From JAABVY01 sp964496505 (GTDB lineage Bacteria; Zixibacteria; MSB-5A5; JAABVY01), in contig CAZBZV010000007.1 of assembly GCA_964496505.1 (NCBI GenBank), positions 20,702 through 84,701 on the forward strand: a stretch of DNA of 64,000 nucleotides, written 5' to 3'. Every line of letters starts with the position of its first letter. Position 1 is the first letter of the stretch. Below, piece by piece: positions 26,376-36,500 of the stretch. The position numbers and the translations under genes were made by a program. The notes beneath the pieces were generated by a model, which saw only the letters and a list, made by a program, of their open reading frames with translations, did not search any database and had not been told where the DNA came from.

Positions 26376-28073
26376 ATGAAAAGATTTGTCACCATCGCAT
26401 TCGCACTGTTTCTAATCGCAAGCTCAATCATCCCTTCACACGCTCAGGCCGAAAAGAAATGGACCGTCATGGTCTATTGCTGCGCCGACAACAACCTCGA
26501 CATGGCCGGAGTTAACGACTTAAACGAGTTGGAGTTATCAGGATCGGATGAGAACATAAATATGATATTTCTTTTGGATCGCTGGGATGTTGACGACACG
26601 CATCTTTATTATGTTGTCCATGATACCGGCGGTATGCCTTATGGTGATGATAATAATACAATCTCTCCCTTGCTGGATGATTCGGCATCATGGATGGCCT
26701 CGGAAGAAGATATGGGCAATCCCCAAACCCTGCAGGACTTTCTTCTCTGGTCGGTACAGAATTATCCCGCGGAGCATTACCTGCTTTCGATCTGGGATCA
26801 CGGCTCGGGCATTTTCAAAGAGGATCAAGGATTCCTCACCAAGGGCGAATGCTGGGACGATCATGGTGGCAATCCCGAGGATTATATCGACCTCAAAGAG
26901 CTGAAAAATGTCATGGCCGCCTGCTACAATACCCTTGGACGCAAGATCGATATCATCGGGCATGATGTCTGTCTCGGCGGCCAGTTCGAGACTCATTACC
27001 AGGTACGCGGTTATGTCGATATCAGCATAGCCTCTCCCGACAACGAGCCATTTGACGGCTGGGATTATGAAGGGCCGTTTATTAATCTCAAGGCCAATCC
27101 CGACATGACTCCCGAGGAGCTGGCATACCAGATCGTGGATTATTATTACAACTGGTACGGCCCGGATCCCTACTGCTGTAATACGCAGGCAGCAGTTGAT
27201 CTGCGTCTGATGCAGTCGGTATTTATGCCCGCCTTTCATGATTTCAACGAGACCCTAATTAGAAATATGATGGATTATAGATTCGAGCTGCTGGTGCACA
27301 AATCCTCTGCGGAGATGTATCAGAATCCGAATTATGACCTCTGGAACTTTGCCGAAAATCTCGCCAATGATTCGCGCTTGACACAGGAAATCCGTGACGC
27401 TGCGAGCAATCTGGTCGATGCACTCGACAGCACGATCATTCATCAGCGCACTGCGAATTATACGCACGGCAAAGGGAATACAATCTGGTTCCCGGATAAT
27501 TATTCGATGCATTCCGATGTAGGCGACTATCAGACAAAAATCGACTTCAACAAAACCAACTGGCCGCGCCTCCTGCGCGCTATGGCAGGAGAACTATTGG
27601 TCGAAAACATTGATCTTGCTGTGGGCTACGTGGATTCACCATACTATCAGGAATTCACCGCTGTCAACGGCATACATCCCTTCACATGGGAGCATGTTTC
27701 CGGACAGTTGCCATACGGGGTATCATTCACCAATGGTGACACCGCCTACATCTCTGGCACACCAACCTATGCTACCGAGTACGGCTTCACACTCAAGGTC
27801 ACTGACTCATCAGTGCCTTCTAAAGAGGCCATGCAGGTATTTTCCGTCACGATTAAACAGCATCCTTATACAACCGGCGATGCCAACTATGACGGCAGTG
27901 TTGATGTTGCCGATGCGGTTTATCTGATTAATTATATCTTCCTGAACGGCACCCCGCCCGAGCCATTTGCGCTTGGCGATGTCAATTGTGATGGTATAGT
28001 TAATCTTGTGGATTTGATTTATATCATCAACTATATCTTCCGTGACGGTCCGCCGCCCTGCCAGAGCTTTTAA
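26376..28073 (+). CDS. Secreted clostripain-family (C11) peptidase with dockerin-like tail
   Basis: A 565-residue exported cysteine peptidase. Signal peptide (FVTIAFALFLIASSIIPSHAQA), then a C11 catalytic domain beginning KKWTVMVYCCADNNLD, with catalytic H142 (WDHGSG) and C199 (GHDVCLGG). The usual family motif has D-A-C-L; here it is D-V-C-L. An Ig/cadherin-like segment (~410-500, IHPFTWEHVSGQLPYGVSF) follows, and two dockerin-type calcium repeats end the protein (TGDANYDGSVDVADAVYLINYIF; then GDVNCDGIVNLVDLIYI...). C11 enzymes cleave after Arg or Lys. The tail, very common in Zixibacteria-like genomes, may be a surface-anchoring module rather than a cellulosomal dockerin, as no cohesin is present here. 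Confidence 0.9.
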   Translation: MKRFVTIAFALFLIASSIIPSHAQAEKKWTVMVYCCADNNLDMAGVNDLNELELSGSDENINMIFLLDRWDVDDTHLYYVVHDTGGMPYGDDNNTISPLLDDSASWMASEEDMGNPQTLQDFLLWSVQNYPAEHYLLSIWDHGSGIFKEDQGFLTKGECWDDHGGNPEDYIDLKELKNVMAACYNTLGRKIDIIGHDVCLGGQFETHYQVRGYVDISIASPDNEPFDGWDYEGPFINLKANPDMTPEELAYQIVDYYYNWYGPDPYCCNTQAAVDLRLMQSVFMPAFHDFNETLIRNMMDYRFELLVHKSSAEMYQNPNYDLWNFAENLANDSRLTQEIRDAASNLVDALDSTIIHQRTANYTHGKGNTIWFPDNYSMHSDVGDYQTKIDFNKTNWPRLLRAMAGELLVENIDLAVGYVDSPYYQEFTAVNGIHPFTWEHVSGQLPYGVSFTNGDTAYISGTPTYATEYGFTLKVTDSSVPSKEAMQVFSVTIKQHPYTTGDANYDGSVDVADAVYLINYIFLNGTPPEPFALGDVNCDGIVNLVDLIYIINYIFRDGPPPCQSF

Positions 28074-28133
28074 ACAGTAATGAGAAGCCAGAGGTAGCCA
28101 CCGCTTTAGAGATGGGATAATAAACTCATAAAT

Positions 28134-28208
28134 GGGTGGCACGTCCAAATTAACTTTGGGCGTGTGATATATTAGGACCTGCCCAAACAAAGTTTGAGCA
28201 GGCCACCC
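28134..28208. repeat. REP-like inverted doublet with GGGTGGC heads (copy B)
   Basis: Unit 1 is GGGTGGC (28134-28140) with stem CACGTCCAAA (28140-28149)/TTTGGGCGTG (28155-28164). Unit 2 is inverted: stem CCTGCCCAAAC (28178-28188)/GTTTGAGCAGG (28192-28202) ending in GCCACCC (28202-28208). The heads match copy A at 24762. Both stems have a mismatch or G-U pair at the same level. Confidence 0.7.
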
Positions 28209-28238
28209 ATATAAAAACTAATCTTTGAAATCGCAGGG

Positions 28239-28298
28239 CAAATGTCTGTGACATTTGACGAAATTTAATATCGTTGTCAAATCTTGAAAAGATTTGAC
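28239..28298. repeat. Pair of hairpins in inverted arrangement
   Basis: CAAATGTC (28239-28246) pairs with GACATTTG (28250-28257). GTCAAATCTT (28276-28285) pairs with AAGATTTGAC (28289-28298). The facing flanks are complementary (TTTGACG and CGTTGTCAAA), so the pair has the same inverted-doublet plan as copy B just upstream but different sequence. Confidence 0.55.
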
Positions 28299-28319
28299 CT
28301 ACAGTCTTAATCTTAAGCT

Positions 28320-28390
28320 GTCATTCTGAGCGAAGCGAAGAATCTTTATAATGCAAGGGAGATTCTTCGGTCGCTGCGCTCCCTCAGAAA
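28320..28390. repeat. Long palindromic repeat, GTCATTCTGAGCGAAG type (copy 2)
   Basis: The left arm (28320-28345) is identical to copy 1 at 708 through AGAATCT. The right arm (28360-28390) starts AGATTCTTCGGTCGCTGCGC. It lies at the 3' end of the tricorn gene, closing the 327-bp repeat-filled gap after the C11 peptidase. Confidence 0.75.
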
Positions 28391-28401
28391 GACATTTCAT
28401 A

Positions 28402-31400
28402 TTACCGCTTTCTCTCTTCCGGCGGTCCCGGTTTATCCGGAAGGGTCTTCGGTTCTGTCCTGATTTTTTCGAGCACATATTCGACCGCCCGTTCAAGCTG
28501 GGGATCACGGCCCTGCATCAGCATAGCAGGATCCTGCTCGACCTCGATATCCGGTTCAACTCCCACATTCTCCATAATCCATTCACCCTCGAGGCTGAAG
28601 CTTCCGCCTCCGGGAACAGTCACAAAACCACCGTCCATTAGGGGACGAAAACCTCCTATTCCGATCACCCCGCCCCATGTACGTACACCGATCAACGGCC
28701 CCAGGCCGTACTCGCGGAAGTAGTACGGGAATATATCGCCGTCGGAACATGAATACTGGTTAATCAGACATGCCATATGCCCGTGAAAGGCGGCGCTTGG
28801 ATATGTGCCAACCCAGTCGTGACGGCCCGCGCCCATTCCGACTACAACACGCCGCAGGCGATCCAGCGCAAGCTGGGATACGAAGCCGCCGCCATTAAAG
28901 CGCACATCGATAACCAAACCCTGTTTCTTGTAAAGATGATAGTACTGACGTGCAAACTGATTCAGGCCGAACGATCCCATATCCGGTATATGTATATATC
29001 CAATTTTGCCGTCAGAGAGCGAATCAACGATTGCGCGTCTTTCCTCCACCCAGTTGTGATACCATAACGGCTGCTCGTTATCAATCGGATCGACCTCTAT
29101 CTTATAGGCATCTCTTTCATCCGAAGTCGGTCCGATTTTGAGCTTAACGATTCTATCAGCCTTATTTATAAGCAGTTTATACGGATTCATATCAGCTGTC
29201 AGCCTTTGGCCGTCTATCTCGAAAATATAATATCCAGCCTCAGCTTCAATACCCGGTTCTGTCATGGGAGAACGCAGTCTTTCTTCCCAGTTTTTGCCTT
29301 CGTATATTTTACCGATTTTGAATAGGCTGGCCGAGGTATCGGCCTCGAACTCGATTCCCAGTAAGGCGATTTTATCGGACTCCGGCTTGTGATAATCGCC
29401 TCCGCCAACATAGGTATGACTGCAAGCCAGTTCTCCCACAAGCTCTGCCAGTATGTAGATAAGATCATAGCGATGCGAGGCATGCTTGACCAGAGGCTTA
29501 TATAATTCGTACAACGCTTTCCAGTCCACACCGTGCATATTTGAATCGTAGAAGAAGTCCCGGTAGCGCCTCCAGACATCATCATACATCTCCTGATACT
29601 CCGCCCGGCGGTCAAGATACATATCCATACCGGTCAAATCGAGCTTGCCGGAAGATTTGTCACCTTTGGATGCATTAGCGTCGTTTATAAAATAGCTTTT
29701 TCCCATCCTGAGAAGAATCTTCTTCCTATCACTCGAGAATTGATATCCGGAAATACCCTCCAGAAAGAGCTGATCCTCTTGTTCATCCATATCAAAATAG
29801 CGAAGCTCTCTTTCCTCATCGCCCTTTTTGCCGGAAAGTCCCCGGAATGGATTGGAGAAATAAAAAATCCTGCCGCTTATGGCTTCCAGCCCGCTGTATT
29901 CTCCCGGATTGATCGGAATACGCACCTCACGTTTGTAAAGTCCTTCAAGATCGATATCTATCTTCTCCGGCAGTTTTTTCTTATCATCTTTCTCCTCGTC
30001 TTCATCTTTGTCCTCATCAAGACTCACCTCATCCGATTCCGGTGCAAATGGCGACCTCTCGGCATCCGAAAGAATCATGGCATAAATCCCGGTCATAGCA
30101 TTGTAAACGAAATTGAACTCATACCCGCCGGTTTCGGCATTGAAATTACGGTCGGAGAAGAAATACAGGTATTTGCCGTCAGGATCGAAGCAGGGGCTGT
30201 AATCGTTTGTGACTCCCGGAGTGATCCTGTGCACCTGATTGTCGTCGAGAGAGTAGAGAAATATCGAGCGAATCGAGGTCTTATCCGGGAATTTCGTGTA
30301 AGTCAGATAGCGAGAATCGGGCGACCATGAATAATCATAAATTTCCGTCTTCTCGCCCACATCCGCAACAGTCACCTCGCGCGACGCGACTTCCAGCACG
30401 AGCAGATTCGTATTAGCATCGGCAAACGCGATTTTCCTGGAATCCGGCGACCAGCGCGGATAGAAAAGCCATCCCTCGCCGTTTGAGGTCAGCTTGATCT
30501 CTTCCCCTGTGCCGTCCTGGGGAGTGATGTAAATTTCATCTTCGCCCGTTTTGTCGGAGACATAAGCGATATACTTTCCATCCGGAGACCAGGTACAATA
30601 TTTCTCATAAATCCCGGTCGACTTTGTCAAATTACGCGTATTCCCTTTTTCGGACGGAAGCGTAAAGACCTCACCCCGCGCACCCATTACAGAGCGTTTG
30701 CCATCCGGCGAGAGACCGTAGTCGATAATATTATCAGAAACATTGACATACTCAGGTCTCACCAGCGCGCGATCAGCACCGAGCGATATGGAAACCCTGC
30801 TGACCTCGTCTGTCGACAGATCGAGCAAATACAGGTAACCGCCGTTTTCGAAGGCTATATGTTCCGGTCCCAAAGACGGCCAGCGCACATCATATTCGGT
30901 GTAATCGGTAACCTGATTTATCTGCCCGGAATTGATATCGTAGGAATAAAGGTTCAGTCTGCCGGTACGGTCGGAATTGAAATATATTTTATCTCCCGCC
31001 CACATCGGCAAATTATCGGTGCCGATCCAGTCGGTAATCTTCTGCTGCTCGTATGTATTCAGATCATATATATGCACATCCTGGGCCATACCGCCCTTGT
31101 AGCGCTTCCACATACGAAAGTCGCGGAAGATCGGGCAGTATGCTATTTTCGATTCATCAGGCGAGAAACTGGCAAATCCGCTGTGCGGCACCGGAAGCTC
31201 CTGCGGCAACCCTCCCGCAGTATCCACCAGCATCAGCTTGCCCGCCCAAACATCAAGAACCTGCCGTCTGGAGCGAAACAGAATCTTGTCTCCAGCCTTA
31301 TTCCAGTCCATGACTATATGTTCCGGCCCCATACGCTCCGAAGTTTTCGCTATGGCCGGATGATAGGTCAGTCTGACAGGCTCTCCTCCTTCTGTGGGCA

Positions 31401-31677
31401 TGAAATAAACATGTGTATTGCCGTCATATTGACCGGTAAATGCTATACTTTTGCCGTCTGGAGAAAACTTCGGAAAAAGCTCCAGCCCTTTGTCGGTGGT
31501 AATTCTTCTCGCAAGTCCTCCCTCAATAGGAACAGTCCAGATATCTCCGGCATACGAAAACGTAATCATATCCCCGGAAACATCGGTAAACCGAAAGAGC
31601 CGGTCTTCGGCCTGAAGCCCGGCTGCTGTTATAAATATCGTGAGAATTATGATGCAAAATCTGTGAATGTGTGACAT
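28402..31677 (-). CDS. Exported tricorn protease homologue
   Basis: A 1091-residue serine peptidase, close to full tricorn length. Signal peptide (FCIIILTIFITAAGLQA), six- and seven-bladed beta-propeller regions with WD40-like/TolB-type repeats (LFPKFSPDGKSIAFTG, YCTWSPDGKYIAYVSD, FYPRWSPDSRKIAFAD), an acidic linker (~560-590), a tricorn C1 domain, PDZ and an S41-type catalytic domain. Catalytic S-H are in LACSHTYVGG (~752) and the nucleophile Ser is in SCSDGDIFPYYF (~975). The C-terminal ENVGVEPDIEVEQDP carries the family Glu. Tricorn trims oligopeptides; the signal places it in the periplasm. GGAGGT three bases upstream fixes the start at 31677 rather than the in-frame GTG at 31698. Confidence 0.93.
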   Translation of the reverse strand: MSHIHRFCIIILTIFITAAGLQAEDRLFRFTDVSGDMITFSYAGDIWTVPIEGGLARRITTDKGLELFPKFSPDGKSIAFTGQYDGNTHVYFMPTEGGEPVRLTYHPAIAKTSERMGPEHIVMDWNKAGDKILFRSRRQVLDVWAGKLMLVDTAGGLPQELPVPHSGFASFSPDESKIAYCPIFRDFRMWKRYKGGMAQDVHIYDLNTYEQQKITDWIGTDNLPMWAGDKIYFNSDRTGRLNLYSYDINSGQINQVTDYTEYDVRWPSLGPEHIAFENGGYLYLLDLSTDEVSRVSISLGADRALVRPEYVNVSDNIIDYGLSPDGKRSVMGARGEVFTLPSEKGNTRNLTKSTGIYEKYCTWSPDGKYIAYVSDKTGEDEIYITPQDGTGEEIKLTSNGEGWLFYPRWSPDSRKIAFADANTNLLVLEVASREVTVADVGEKTEIYDYSWSPDSRYLTYTKFPDKTSIRSIFLYSLDDNQVHRITPGVTNDYSPCFDPDGKYLYFFSDRNFNAETGGYEFNFVYNAMTGIYAMILSDAERSPFAPESDEVSLDEDKDEDEEKDDKKKLPEKIDIDLEGLYKREVRIPINPGEYSGLEAISGRIFYFSNPFRGLSGKKGDEERELRYFDMDEQEDQLFLEGISGYQFSSDRKKILLRMGKSYFINDANASKGDKSSGKLDLTGMDMYLDRRAEYQEMYDDVWRRYRDFFYDSNMHGVDWKALYELYKPLVKHASHRYDLIYILAELVGELACSHTYVGGGDYHKPESDKIALLGIEFEADTSASLFKIGKIYEGKNWEERLRSPMTEPGIEAEAGYYIFEIDGQRLTADMNPYKLLINKADRIVKLKIGPTSDERDAYKIEVDPIDNEQPLWYHNWVEERRAIVDSLSDGKIGYIHIPDMGSFGLNQFARQYYHLYKKQGLVIDVRFNGGGFVSQLALDRLRRVVVGMGAGRHDWVGTYPSAAFHGHMACLINQYSCSDGDIFPYYFREYGLGPLIGVRTWGGVIGIGGFRPLMDGGFVTVPGGGSFSLEGEWIMENVGVEPDIEVEQDPAMLMQGRDPQLERAVEYVLEKIRTEPKTLPDKPGPPEERKR

Positions 31678-31757
31678 TTGACCTCCATTACTTTTCACGT
31701 AACATCCATAACTTACGGATGCAGGGCCGTAAATGATGCATTATTTTCTGCCGCATA

Positions 31758-31786
31758 TTGACTTAGAGGAATGATCTGAGTATCAT
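31758..31786 (+). promoter_or_regulatory. Promoter of acpS
   Basis: TTGACT (31758-31763), 17-base spacer, TATCAT (31781-31786). Five of six -35 and four or five of six -10 bases match the housekeeping consensus. The acpS TTG start is 39 bases downstream of the -10. Confidence 0.6.
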
Positions 31787-31825
31787 TCCGGCAAAGACCT
31801 TTATTATAATAAAGATGAGGGTGAT

Positions 31826-32218
31826 TTGCAAAGCGGCTTTTTCGAAAAGAATGTCAGTCTTGGAGTGGATATTGAATCGATCGAACGCTTCCAAGATATG
31901 ATTAAGAGATTCAAGCGCTCCACATTAAAACGCATTTACACCGAAACCGAAATGGAATACTGCTTTTCCAAAAAGAACCCGGCGCCCAGCCTGGCTGCAC
32001 GTTTCGCCTTCAAAGAAGCTGCTTTCAAGGCGTTATCGCCGCTTGGACAGAAAATCTACCACCGTCAGGTGGAGATAAAAAACAGCTCCTCCGGAGCGCC
32101 CCAGGCACGCTTCGTATCGGAGGAGCTGAATTCAAAGTTTCTGTTAAAAGTCACTCTCTCTCACAGCCGCCACGATGCCATCGCTTTTGTGGCCGCAATA
32201 AGACGAGATGATTCCTAA
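31826..32218 (+). CDS. acpS: Holo-[acyl-carrier-protein] synthase
   Basis: A 130-residue 4'-phosphopantetheinyl transferase that moves the phosphopantetheine arm from CoA to a Ser of acyl carrier protein. The two family motifs are present: LGVDIESIERF near the N-terminus (Mg-binding Asp) and FAFKEAAFKAL (the Glu and Lys of the F-x-x-KEA-x-K-A motif, ~62-71); SHSRHDAIAFVAA closes the fold. Start is TTG 31826, supported by GAGGGTGA immediately upstream and a good promoter. It overlaps the end of the convergent kbl gene by four bases. No acpP or fatty-acid genes are adjacent. Confidence 0.9.
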   Translation: MQSGFFEKNVSLGVDIESIERFQDMIKRFKRSTLKRIYTETEMEYCFSKKNPAPSLAARFAFKEAAFKALSPLGQKIYHRQVEIKNSSSGAPQARFVSEELNSKFLLKVTLSHSRHDAIAFVAAIRRDDS

Positions 32219-33456
32219 GACTTAAACATCTCCACAATCTCATCCATCTTCTTGCCGATGATATCATATTTCTTACCGACCTTAACGAATGCATCGATAG
32301 CCTTATCCAGATGTTCCCTTTCATGTGCTGCGGAAAGCTGGACACGGATTCTGGCCTGACCGCGTGGAACTACCGGGAACGAGAATCCGATAACATATAT
32401 GCCCTCTTTGAACATATCCGAAGCCATATTCTTTGCCAGCCTCGCTTCGCCCAGCATGATCGGCACAATCGGATGAATGCCTTTACGAATATCGAACCCG
32501 GCCTCGGTCATCTTCTCGCGGAAGTATTTCGTATTTTCGTTCAGCTTTTGACGAAGGTCAGAGGTGGTAGTAAGCATCTCCAGCACCTCCATACTTACGC
32601 CCACAACGACCGGCGCAACCGTATTGGAGAACAGGTACGGCCGTGACCTCTGTCGCAAAAGCTCGATCAGCTTCTTTTTGCCACAGGTGAAACCGCCCGA
32701 GGCTCCGCCCAGAGCTTTGCCCAGAGTGCTGGTTATAATATCGATCCGTCCCTGCACACCTGCCAGTTCATAGCTGCCGCGTCCGGTTTCGCCTACGAAT
32801 CCTGTGGCATGGGAATCATCTACCATAACCAGGGCATTATATTTATCCGCCAGATTACAGATGTCCTTCAGATTGGCGATATCGCCATCCATCGAGAAAA
32901 CACCATCGGTGGCAATCATTCGGACTTTCTTATCCTGGGTCTCCTTTAGATGCTTTTCCAGGTCGGCCATGTCGGCATGCGTGTAACGCCGGCGTTCGGC
33001 CTTGCATAAACGGATTCCGTCTATGATGCTGGCATGATTCAGGGCATCCGAAATAATAGCATCATTTTCATCAAGAAGGGTTTCGAAAAGCCCGCCGTTG
33101 GCATCAAAACAGGATGAATACAGAATCGTATCATCCATACCCAGAAATTCGGCAATTTTTGCCTCCAGTTCCTTGTGGATATCAAGCGTTCCGCAGATAA
33201 AACGCACCGAGGACATGCCATAACCGTATTTTGCCAGCGTTTTTTGTCCGGCTTCAATAAGTTTAGGATTATTGGCAAGGCCAAGATAGTTGTTGGCGCA
33301 GAAATTTATCACCTCGCGCGGTTCGCCTCCCGGTTCGGCCGCCTCTATATCGGCGGACTGCTGCGAGCTGATCAAAAGCTCATCCTTATAAAGACCGTCC
33401 TCTTTGATCGATTCGATAATGTCTTTGTATTTCGTTTCCGATGTTTTGAAAGTCAT
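32215..33456 (-). CDS. kbl: 2-amino-3-ketobutyrate CoA ligase (glycine C-acetyltransferase)
   Basis: A 413-residue PLP enzyme of the alpha-oxoamine synthase family. Marks include NFCANNYLGLANNPKLI, SVRFICGTLDIHKELE, DALNHASIIDGIRLCKAERRRYTHADM, VMVDDSHATGFVG and the PLP-Lys in STLGKALGGASGG (~245). It cleaves 2-amino-3-ketobutyrate from threonine oxidation into glycine and acetyl-CoA. The usual partner, threonine dehydrogenase (tdh), is not in the window. Related BioF, HemA and SPT enzymes were considered; the N-terminal sequence and NHASIIDGIRLCKA fit Kbl best. Start chosen at 33456 with GGGAG upstream, instead of 17 residues further up. Confidence 0.9.
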   Translation of the reverse strand: MTFKTSETKYKDIIESIKEDGLYKDELLISSQQSADIEAAEPGGEPREVINFCANNYLGLANNPKLIEAGQKTLAKYGYGMSSVRFICGTLDIHKELEAKIAEFLGMDDTILYSSCFDANGGLFETLLDENDAIISDALNHASIIDGIRLCKAERRRYTHADMADLEKHLKETQDKKVRMIATDGVFSMDGDIANLKDICNLADKYNALVMVDDSHATGFVGETGRGSYELAGVQGRIDIITSTLGKALGGASGGFTCGKKKLIELLRQRSRPYLFSNTVAPVVVGVSMEVLEMLTTTSDLRQKLNENTKYFREKMTEAGFDIRKGIHPIVPIMLGEARLAKNMASDMFKEGIYVIGFSFPVVPRGQARIRVQLSAAHEREHLDKAIDAFVKVGKKYDIIGKKMDEIVEMFKS

Positions 33457-33559
33457 TCCTTTTACTCCCTGTATTTTAAAAACGCATTTTTTCAAATCCG
33501 CTGACACAAGATCAAGATAAGATAAAGCCGGAAATGGCGCTTGTCAACTTGGGTGGAAA

Positions 33560-36500
33560 TTATTTGGTGGATGATTCGGAAACAGGAAAGGAGACTGTGA
33601 ATACGGTACCGCCCTTCTCGGCATCCGATTTAATTTCAAGTTCGCCCCTGATGATATTCACCCTTTCCATGATATTAATAAGCCCCATACCCCGCTTTCG
33701 GGCGGATGGAGAATACATCTCCTCGGGATCGAATTCCAGCCCGTCTTCATATATCTCGAACACTATGGAATTGTCCTGTGCATAATTTTTGAAGGCAACC
33801 CTATCGGCCTCCGAGTGCTTATGAATATTTATCATTATCTCCTGTATAACCCGGAATACATGCACCTCCGACTGGAGAGCTATGGCGGGCATATCCCGTT
33901 CGACATTTATCTCGACTATCAATTCGGTCTTTTTGGCAAAGTCCTTCAGATACCATTCAATCGTCGGCCATAACCCGAGATTATCCAGTATTACAGGACG
34001 CAGGTTGGCTGAAATCTGACGTAGATCTGAAATCGTATCGGACATGGTCTGCGAAATCATCCTGAGACCTTCCTCAATAGGCTTCGTGTCGCCGTCAAGC
34101 TTGCGTAAAAGGTTTTGGGTCTGAAGCTTTGTTACACTCAACGCCTGCCCGATACTGTCGTGCAGCTCCATTGATATCCGCCGCCGTTCCTCCTCCTGCA
34201 CCTTAATAACATGCCCGGTAACATCCCGCAGCATATCCCGTTGATTTCTAAGCGCAGCCTCGGCTTTCTTTTTGTCGGTTATATCAATTGCCGTAGCTGA
34301 AATATAGAGCGGATCATTATTTTCATCAGTTATAATCTGCGCATTGACAAGTGTTGGGAAAATCGAGCCGTCTTTTCTACGACGCCATATCTCTCTGGCT
34401 GAAAAACTGCCTTTGTCGAAAAGCTCCTTCACCGACTCTTCCATTTCACGTTTATGCTTTTCTGAGATCAGAAAATCGACTTTTTTACCGATCAAATCGT
34501 CGATAGCGTAACCATGCATCCGGGCATATTGCTCATTACAATAAGTAATAGTCGAATCCAGACCGGATATGACGGTGCCGTAGGAGGCACGATCCGATAT
34601 TGTCTTGAATTTCTCGATCTCCTGTTCAGCCTTCATCCTGTCGGTTATGTCATCCACCATCTCAATGGCCGCGATCACATTGCCCTGATTGTCAGTAATA
34701 GGCGAGGATACAATCTTATAGTTCTTGATTGTACCGCCGCTGGGAGTTTCCGTGATATCTTCATGCACTTTGCCGTCTTTCAGGGTCCTTATCGTGGGAC
34801 AATATGAGCAGATTCCCGGTCGAGGAGGATCATTGTATGCCTTGAAGCAGATTGGATTTTCTTCAACCTCGATCGTTGGGAACCATTTTTTCATCTGGTT
34901 ATTGAGAGAGAGAATTCTCATATCCGGACTTATAAGCGAAATGCCGATTCCCACATTGTCGATCAAACTGCGATACTTTTCTTCGGATTCCCGTAATTGC
35001 TCCTCGGTCTGCTTGCGTTCCGAGATATCCCTGACAATTGCCCACAGTCCATCGGGCAGACCGTAATCATCATAGGTCAGATATGTGCGCAGCTCCACCG
35101 GAAATATCTCTCCAGATTTTTTTTGATATTCCTTTTCATAAGTTTTCGAGTAGCCGTCTACCATAACCTGGGTAGCGACAACCTTCCGCTCAAAATCATA
35201 CCACTTTTGAGGAGTGATATCCTGGTATCTGAGCTCGACAATCTCATCCTTTGAATATCCAATCATCTCCTGAAAAGCGGAATTGAATTCCAAAATTTTG
35301 CCGTTTAAATCTGTGCGGGCATAGCCATCCATCAAACTGCTGTAAAGCTTGCGGTATTTCTTTTCGGACTCCCTCAATTTAATCTCATTTTGACGCCGTT
35401 CTGTGATATCGCGGTCGATCGTATACATCAGTATGCGCTCACCCAGAATAACCGGGGCGGCTTCGTATTCGATGTAATTTTCCCGGCCGTCAGGACGCTC
35501 CCAGGAGTAAGTACTTTTGAATGCCACACCGCTGATAATCAGCTTGCGAATTTCATGCTCATCCAGATCCCTGTCCTCATAAATCTGGAATTTGCGGATA
35601 TCCTCCGTTTCCAATAGCCCTTCTTTACTTCTTCCCGACATATTGACAAAGCTGTCATTGCAATCGATAAGCCTCTGGCCGTACTCATCGAAACGGCATT
35701 CAAAAATTGCTATTCCGTCACTGGTATTCTCAAAAATCGCCCTGAATTTCAATTCCGATTCCTTCAGGGCCGCCTCCGCCCTTCTCTGATCGGTAATATC
35801 CCGGCCAACCGATAAAAACTCCCGCATCTTGCCGTCGGAATCGAAAATCATGCGATTGCTCCATCGCTGCCAGCGAACTTCGCCGTCCCTGTTAAATACC
35901 CGATGTTCAATAGTTACAACCGGATTTTCATATGATACCGATTGAATTGCCTCCTGCACTCTCTCACGATCGTTAGGATGTATGTAACCAATGAAATTAG
36001 TATTATAGGTCTCTTCCTTAGGAATACCGAAATAGCGGCAGATGGCATCATTGAGAAATGTTATGGTGCCGTCAGGACGGCTGCGTGTTATCAGCTCAGT
36101 CTGATCTTCAACCACAGCCCGATACCTCGCCTCGCTTTCCTTTAATTGTGTTTCGGTGTGTTTGCGCGATGTAATATCCCTTACAATACCGGTTGTACGG
36201 TACACTTTGCCGCGTTTGTCGCGAATGTGGAATGTGAGAGCCCGAACCCACCTGATCTCTCCGGTATCCCGCAAAAGCTTAAATTCAATATCACTGGGCG
36301 ATTGGGTGTCTTCAAATTGCTTAATTACCAATTCTTTATCATCCGGATGGACAACCTTGAGGAAATTGCGGCTGTCCTTATAAATATCTTTAGCGGGCAG
36401 GCCGAAAACATCTTTATAAGCCGGGCTGACATAAACCATTTTTTCAGGATTTCGCTCCAGTATCCAGAATACCTCAGGGATATTTTCAGCCAGTTGCCGG

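Noticed and set aside
30859..31674. 271-residue plus-strand ORF opposite the tricorn gene
   Set aside because: Antisense to the beta-propeller coding sequence; no independent signals.
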